Source: Acetobacteraceae bacterium (GTDB taxonomy: Bacteria > Pseudomonadota > Alphaproteobacteria > Acetobacterales > Acetobacteraceae). From it: 10,454 nt of DNA. This document shows, one piece after another, positions 6,478 through 10,454 of this stretch. Under the pieces are notes generated by a model, which was not told the DNA's origin, searched no databases, and worked only from the letters and a program-made list of their open reading frames with translations. The translations under genes and the position numbers were made by a program. The number at the start of each line of letters is the position of its first letter. Position 1 is the first letter of the stretch. The stretch covers positions 1-10,454 of the forward strand of contig DAICYU010000089.1 of the NCBI GenBank assembly GCA_027311485.1, given 5' to 3'.

Positions 6478-7223
6478 TCGGCTTTCCCCAGATAGGCGGC
6501 TTGCACCACCGGGTTGTCGGCGATTTCGGCGGGCGTGCCTTCCGCCAGCAGCTTGCCCTCGGCCAGCACGGTGATCTTGTCGGCCAGGTTGAACACGACG
6601 CGCATGTCATGCTCGATCAACACGATTGTATAGGCACTGTTCTTGTGCAGCCGGCGGATCAGGTTGGCGACGGCGTAGGTTTCATGCTCCCCCATGCCGG
6701 CCGTCGGTTCGTCCAGCAGCAGCAGGCGAGGCTTCAGCGTCAGCGCCATGGCGATTTCGGCGGCGCGCTGATCGCCGTGCGACAGTTCACCCACCAGCCG
6801 GTCGGCCTGCGGGGTCAGGCCGCTCATGGTCAGGGCTTCGTCGATGGCGCGGTTGACGGCGGCGGCGTGGCGACCGCCGGGCCAGAACTGCAGGCGGAGT
6901 CCCTGGGCGCTCTCCACGCCAATGCGGATATTCTCCCGCACCGACAGCTCGGGGAAGATCTCGGTGATCTGAAAGGTCCGCGCCATGCCCATGGTGACAC
7001 GCTGGGTGACGGGAAGCTTGGTCACCACCTGCCCGTCGAACACGATGTCGCCGCGGGTTGGGGCGAAGAAGCCCGAGATCATGTTGAAGAACGTCGTCTT
7101 GCCAGCCCCGTTCGGGCCGATGATGGCGCGCAGCTCGCCCGGCGCCACCTGCATCGACACCTCACTGACAGCCGTCAGGCTGCCGAACTGCTTGGTGACG
7201 TTACGAACGTCCAGCATGGTCAT
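6474..7223 (-). CDS. livG: HAAT-type ABC transporter ATP-binding protein LivG
   Basis: This is the first ATPase of the importer, 249 aa. The start is taken at ATG 7223, which overlaps the livM stop as ATGA and has GGGGAGG upstream. The frame stays open to 7514, but that extension is only a shadow of livM. ATG 7217 is a nearby alternative. Walker A is GPNGAGKT (36-43), the Q-loop is ARTFQ (Q85), the signature is LSHGDQ (147-152), Walker B is LLLLDEPTAGM (167-177), and the switch His is H205 in LIEHDM. The C-terminal AEGTPAEIADNPVVQAAYLG is the characteristic LivG tail. It should pair with LivF to form the ATPase dimer under LivH and LivM. Confidence 0.96.
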   Translation of the reverse strand: MTMLDVRNVTKQFGSLTAVSEVSMQVAPGELRAIIGPNGAGKTTFFNMISGFFAPTRGDIVFDGQVVTKLPVTQRVTMGMARTFQITEIFPELSVRENIRIGVESAQGLRLQFWPGGRHAAAVNRAIDEALTMSGLTPQADRLVGELSHGDQRAAEIAMALTLKPRLLLLDEPTAGMGEHETYAVANLIRRLHKNSAYTIVLIEHDMRVVFNLADKITVLAEGKLLAEGTPAEIADNPVVQAAYLGKAE

Positions 7224-8212
7224 CGCCCGCCTCCCCTGTTCTGCAGCATGCCCAGCAGCCCGCGTGGGAAGAACAGCACCACCAGCACGAAGATCAGCCC
7301 GACGAACGACATCCAGTTCACGGTCTCGGAGGAGATGTAGTCCTGCAGAACCACGAACAAAGCCGCGCCGACCAACGGCCCCCAGAAGGCGCGCATGCCG
7401 CCCATCACCGCCATGATGACGATTTCGCCGGACAGGGAATAATGCAGACCCATCGGATCGGCGAAGTTGTTGAGCAACGCGTACAGAGAACCGGCAAGCG
7501 CGGTGAAGGCGCATGAAATCGAGAACGACAGCCAGATATGCCGCTCGATCGGTATGCCCAGAAACCGCGCTCGGCGTTCGTTTTCCCGGATGGCCAGCAG
7601 GGTGCGGCCGAACGGGGACGCCAGCAACAGGCCAAGCAGGCTGGTGGCGATGGCGAAGATGACCAGCAGGAAGTAGTAGAAGGCCTTGTCGTTGTTGACG
7701 ATGTCAATGGTGGTGAAGCCGAGGTTGATCGGGGCACGGGTGAAGCCGCGCAGGCCGTCGTAGCCGCCGGTCAGGCTGTCCCAGCTGTAGGCGATGTAGA
7801 AGGCGATCTGACCGAAGGCGACGGTGACCATGGCGAAATAGACGCCCCGGCGCCGCACGATCAGCAGGCCGAAGAGAGTGCCGGCCAGGCCGCCCAGCAG
7901 CACCCCGGCCAGCATCGCCAGCGGGGTGCTCGCGGTCAGGTATTTCAACGTCAGCCCGGCCCCGTAGGCGCCCAGCCCGAAATAGGCGGCGTGACCGAAG
8001 CTCATGACTCCGGTGAAGCCCAGAAGCAGGTTGAAGGACATGGCGGCGAGGCCCAGGACCAGCACGCGGCCAGCCAGGGCGGTGTAGCCGCCGAGCATGG
8101 GCAGCCAGAACGGCACGGTCAGCAGAACCAGCCAGACGATGGCCGTTGTCAGCCAGGGGCGGGCCGGACGGGGTGTCACCGCCGTGGCGGTGACGAGTGT
8201 GCTGGCGCTCAT
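7220..8212 (-). CDS. livM: HAAT-type ABC transporter inner-membrane permease LivM
   Basis: This 330-aa integral membrane protein forms half of the transport channel. Hydrophobic segments run through most of the chain, for example about 22-40, 46-65, 98-118, 179-199, 227-247, 264-290 and 301-317. The family motif GFTGVMSFGHAAYFGLGAY spans 65-83. The cytoplasmic EAA-like loop contacting the ATPases is GRTLLAIRENERRARFLGI (202-220). The C-terminal FFPRGLLGML matches the usual LivM end. Start ATG 8212 overlaps the livH stop as ATGA, with GAGGAAGGG upstream within livH. The polar N-terminus of about 20 residues (many Thr/Pro/Ala) is ordinary for the family. Confidence 0.96.
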   Translation of the reverse strand: MSASTLVTATAVTPRPARPWLTTAIVWLVLLTVPFWLPMLGGYTALAGRVLVLGLAAMSFNLLLGFTGVMSFGHAAYFGLGAYGAGLTLKYLTASTPLAMLAGVLLGGLAGTLFGLLIVRRRGVYFAMVTVAFGQIAFYIAYSWDSLTGGYDGLRGFTRAPINLGFTTIDIVNNDKAFYYFLLVIFAIATSLLGLLLASPFGRTLLAIRENERRARFLGIPIERHIWLSFSISCAFTALAGSLYALLNNFADPMGLHYSLSGEIVIMAVMGGMRAFWGPLVGAALFVVLQDYISSETVNWMSFVGLIFVLVVLFFPRGLLGMLQNRGGGR

Positions 8213-9078
8213 GTCAGCATCCCTTCCTCACCCATCAGACCGCGCGGTCGCAGCACCAGCACGACCGCCATGATGACGTAGATCACCGCCTCACTGGCAG
8301 CGGGCCAGAAGACGGTGGTCAGTGCGCCGGCGACGCCGATCAGCAGACCGCCGAGGAGTGTGCCGGTCAGGCTGCCGACACCGCCGACGATGATGGCGAT
8401 GAAGCTGGGCATCAGCAGGTCGTCACCCATGTTCGGGTTCAGGCCGATCTGGCCAGCCGCGAGAACCCCGGCCAGCCCCGCCAGCAGTGAGCCGAGGGCG
8501 AAGTTGAAGGATCGCAGCATGCCCACGTTCACGCCCAGCGCCGCGACCGTGTCCAGATCCAGCGTGCCGGCGCGGATGCGGATGCCGACACGGCTGTAGC
8601 GCAGGAAGGCAAACAGGCCGACCACGGCGATGATGACGATCGCCACCATGAAGATGCGGTACCAGGTGATGAAGAACAGGTCCGGCGACAGCGGCGTGGA
8701 CAGGCTTTCCGGCACCGTCATCGGCAGACCGTTCGGCCCCCAGATGTAGCGGCAGGCATCCTGCATGATGAAGGCCAGGCCGAACGTCAGCAGCAGGCTA
8801 TAGACATTGTCGCGCGGATAGACGCGGCGGATCATTAACCTCTCTATGATGAAGCCGAAGAGCGCGGTCAGCAACGGGGAGACCAGCAGTGCCCCCCAGA
8901 AGCCGATATGCGGCGTCAACACATAGGCGATGTAGCCGCCCAGGGCGAGGAAGTTGCCATGCGCGAAGTTGATCACGCTGGAGAGGTTCAGGATCAGTGA
9001 CAGGCCCAGGGCCATCAGCACGTAGAACGCGCCGATGATCAGCCCGTTCGTCACATTGAACAAGACGAGTTGCAGCAT
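8209..9078 (-). CDS. livH: HAAT-type ABC transporter inner-membrane permease LivH
   Basis: This 289-aa integral membrane permease is the other half of the channel. The N-terminal membrane segment (about 10-30, NGLIIGAFYVLMALGLSLIL) is followed by the family motif VINFAHGNFLALGGY (35-49). Further hydrophobic segments lie at about 62-78, 94-106, 142-160, 192-210, 225-256 and 263-276. The cytoplasmic coupling loop is GIRIRAGTLDLDTVAALGVN (165-184), and the end VLRPRGLMG is typical. GAAGGG precedes ATG 9078 at good spacing. It follows the solute-binding protein gene after 38 bp with no visible terminator, so both are likely on one transcript. Confidence 0.96.
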   Translation of the reverse strand: MLQLVLFNVTNGLIIGAFYVLMALGLSLILNLSSVINFAHGNFLALGGYIAYVLTPHIGFWGALLVSPLLTALFGFIIERLMIRRVYPRDNVYSLLLTFGLAFIMQDACRYIWGPNGLPMTVPESLSTPLSPDLFFITWYRIFMVAIVIIAVVGLFAFLRYSRVGIRIRAGTLDLDTVAALGVNVGMLRSFNFALGSLLAGLAGVLAAGQIGLNPNMGDDLLMPSFIAIIVGGVGSLTGTLLGGLLIGVAGALTTVFWPAASEAVIYVIMAVVLVLRPRGLMGEEGMLT

Positions 9079-9116
9079 CGGCCGCCCTTCGTATCTCGGG
9101 GTTCAGCTCTCAGGCG

Positions 9117-10352
9117 TCAGGCGGGATGAACCATCTTGCAGCCGGTGTCGGATACCGGGCCCGCGGCTTTCTCGCCGGGAACGAGCGCTGTGACGGTGAA
9201 CACGTTGTCCGGGTTGTCCTTGGGCGGGTGAACATCGCCGACGAAGATGTTCGGCATCAGTTCATGGTCACCGGCCCGATAGAACACCTTGCCCGGCTGC
9301 AACGCGACGTCGGGCGGAAGTTCCAGGCCTTCCATCGCCATGGCCAGCTTCGGACCTTCCAGCGACTTGGCTTTCTCAGCGCCGAGGCGGACGGAGTGGA
9401 CGGCGACGTAGCCGAACCAATGGCGTGCGCTGGGGGTCTTGCCGGTGGCCTTGCGGAAGTTTGCAACGAACGACACGACCTCGGGGACATTGGGCTGGTT
9501 CCACCACCATTCCATCGTCCATGTGCCGGTCTGGGCGTCCTTCGGCACGGCCTTGATCGTTTCCAGTTCGAACAAGGCGCCGCCGAGGGCCATTTCCTTC
9601 TGCATACCGAACTGGGTAAACTGCTTCATGCAATTGACCTGCGCCAGGCCGCCCATGTTGTTCAGCAGGACGTTGGGGCGATAGGCCTTGGCCTTGATCA
9701 GGGTCGCGGAGAAATCCGATGTGTTGATCGGCAACAGTTCGGCCTGGTAGGTGCCGCCCAGCGCCTTGAGATTCCTGATGAAGCTGTCCTGCAACGTATG
9801 GCCGTATGCATAGTCGGGCGTAATGAAGAAGAATTTCTTGCCGAAGCGCTTCACCAGGTCCGCAGTGACGGCGGCGGCATCCATCGATGTGGTGTTACAG
9901 ATACGAAAAACATTCCACTTACAATCGGTCCCGGTGATCGGGTCGGTATGGCCGCCCGGAACAATGTGAAAGACCTTTAACTCAGACGTTACCTGCGACA
10001 TGGCGTAGGCGATGCCGGAATTGACGTCGCCGAAGATCACATCGACCTTGTCACGCTCGATCAGCTTGCGGGTCTTTTGCACGCCGGTGCCGACGTCGTT
10101 GGCGGAGTCCTCGACCAGCAATTCCACTTGGCGCCCAAGGATACCGTTCTTTTTATTGACTTCTGCGACCGCGTATTTGGCGCCTTCCACCTCGGACGCG
10201 GCAAGTGCGGACAGGATGCCGGTCAGCGGATCGACCATGCCGATGCGCACGGGCGTCTCGCCGCGGGCGCGGATGATGGGCGGTGCGGCAAGCACCAGGG
10301 ACGTCGTGATAAGTGTACGGCGGCCGAGCCGCAAAGGTGACGGCTGGTTCAT
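9117..10352 (-). CDS. HAAT-type periplasmic solute-binding protein (Peripla_BP_6 family)
   Basis: This is a 411-aa solute-binding protein that selects the ligand for the LivHMGF importer. The start is ATG 10352, with GGGAGGA eight bases upstream; the frame could extend to 10415 but without signal-like sequence. The N-terminus has a twin-arginine-like LGRRTLITT (9-17), a hydrophobic stretch and a probable cleavage near IRARGETPVRIG, so export by Tat or Sec is expected. PVRIGMVDPLTGILSALAA (34-52) and GILGRQVELLVEDSANDVGT (70-89) form the first lobe; ITPDYAYGHTLQDSF (177-191) is the hinge/second-lobe hallmark. LivJ/LivK-type residues for binding the alpha-amino group are not obvious. A Trp-rich stretch TWTMEWWWNQP (277-287) and four cysteines (143, 152, 241, 405) are visible. 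A carboxylate or amide ligand is plausible, but the ligand is not predictable. Confidence 0.93.
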   Translation of the reverse strand: MNQPSPLRLGRRTLITTSLVLAAPPIIRARGETPVRIGMVDPLTGILSALAASEVEGAKYAVAEVNKKNGILGRQVELLVEDSANDVGTGVQKTRKLIERDKVDVIFGDVNSGIAYAMSQVTSELKVFHIVPGGHTDPITGTDCKWNVFRICNTTSMDAAAVTADLVKRFGKKFFFITPDYAYGHTLQDSFIRNLKALGGTYQAELLPINTSDFSATLIKAKAYRPNVLLNNMGGLAQVNCMKQFTQFGMQKEMALGGALFELETIKAVPKDAQTGTWTMEWWWNQPNVPEVVSFVANFRKATGKTPSARHWFGYVAVHSVRLGAEKAKSLEGPKLAMAMEGLELPPDVALQPGKVFYRAGDHELMPNIFVGDVHPPKDNPDNVFTVTALVPGEKAAGPVSDTGCKMVHPA

Positions 10353-10424
10353 ATTTTGTGTCCTCCCTGCATGTCTATTCTTGTATGGCACGATGCATAG
10401 CCGAGGACTTGGCACGCGTCGAGT

Positions 10425-10438
10425 GGCCTGATCAGGCC
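10425..10438. promoter_or_regulatory. 14-bp perfect palindrome upstream of the importer operon
   Basis: GGCCTGATCAGGCC is a perfect palindrome centred 80 bp upstream of the solute-binding protein start. GTCG (10418-10421) and CGAC (10439-10442) can extend it as a longer, slightly asymmetric stem. It may be an operator for the import operon, or a terminator hairpin of a gene beyond the window edge. The intervening region to 10352 includes GTATGGCA at 10383-10390, also seen upstream of the acyl-CoA dehydrogenase operon. No clear promoter boxes were identified. Confidence 0.35.
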
Positions 10439-10454
10439 CGACAACCTGACGTGG

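Noticed and set aside
7224..7514. N-terminal extension of LivG upstream of ATG 7223
   Set aside because: It lies wholly inside livM in another frame and reads as Arg-rich shadow sequence. The ATGA overlap and ribosome site support ATG 7223.
1..10454. Mobile elements, CRISPR arrays, tRNA or rRNA genes
   Set aside because: No transposase or integrase coding sequence, no regularly spaced repeats and no tRNA/rRNA-like sequence were recognised on either strand.

Overview
The window is GC-rich (about two-thirds G+C by eye) bacterial chromosome, most like an alphaproteobacterium. The evidence is GC-biased codon use, tightly overlapping operon structure, FadR/GntR and HAAT-type transport families, and a solute-binding protein signal region ending PPIIRARGETPVRIG, a style I associate with Rhodospirillales/Acetobacteraceae. 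That taxonomic placement is inference; there is no rRNA or other marker gene here. I see no mobile element, CRISPR array, tRNA or rRNA.

Layout: two blocks face each other and converge at about 4.04-4.15 kb. The plus-strand block holds (1) the 3' end of a sugar-type periplasmic binding protein with an unusual Cys-containing C-terminal tail (1-605), (2) a FadR-subfamily GntR regulator with an intact metal-binding FCD signature (750-1448), and (3) two adjacent acyl-CoA dehydrogenase genes only 2 bp apart (1648-2778 and 2781-4037). A strong 9-bp GC hairpin at 4121-4142 separates the blocks.

The minus-strand block, read from right to left, is a complete branched-chain-amino-acid-type (HAAT) ABC importer: solute-binding protein (9117-10352), permeases LivH and LivM, ATPases LivG and LivF, and then two short-chain dehydrogenases (4982-5746 and 4155-4886). 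From livH to the first SDR, every junction is a 4-bp ATGA overlap (four in a row), so this SDR is physically part of the transporter's translational unit. The last SDR follows after 95 bp.

Working model (inference): the locus imports a carboxylate-type compound through the HAAT system, oxidises or epimerises a hydroxyl group with the two SDRs (one looks NAD-type, the other NADP-type), and dehydrogenates the CoA thioester with an acyl-CoA dehydrogenase that is probably a two-gene heteromer, under a FadR-type regulator. The acyl-CoA dehydrogenase pair resembles, in subunit sizes and active-site motifs, the heteromeric FadE pairs that act on bulky (for example sterol side-chain) acyl-CoAs. No CoA ligase, hydratase or thiolase lies in the window, so the substrate cannot be named. 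All families are known; the combination and its substrate are the novel part.
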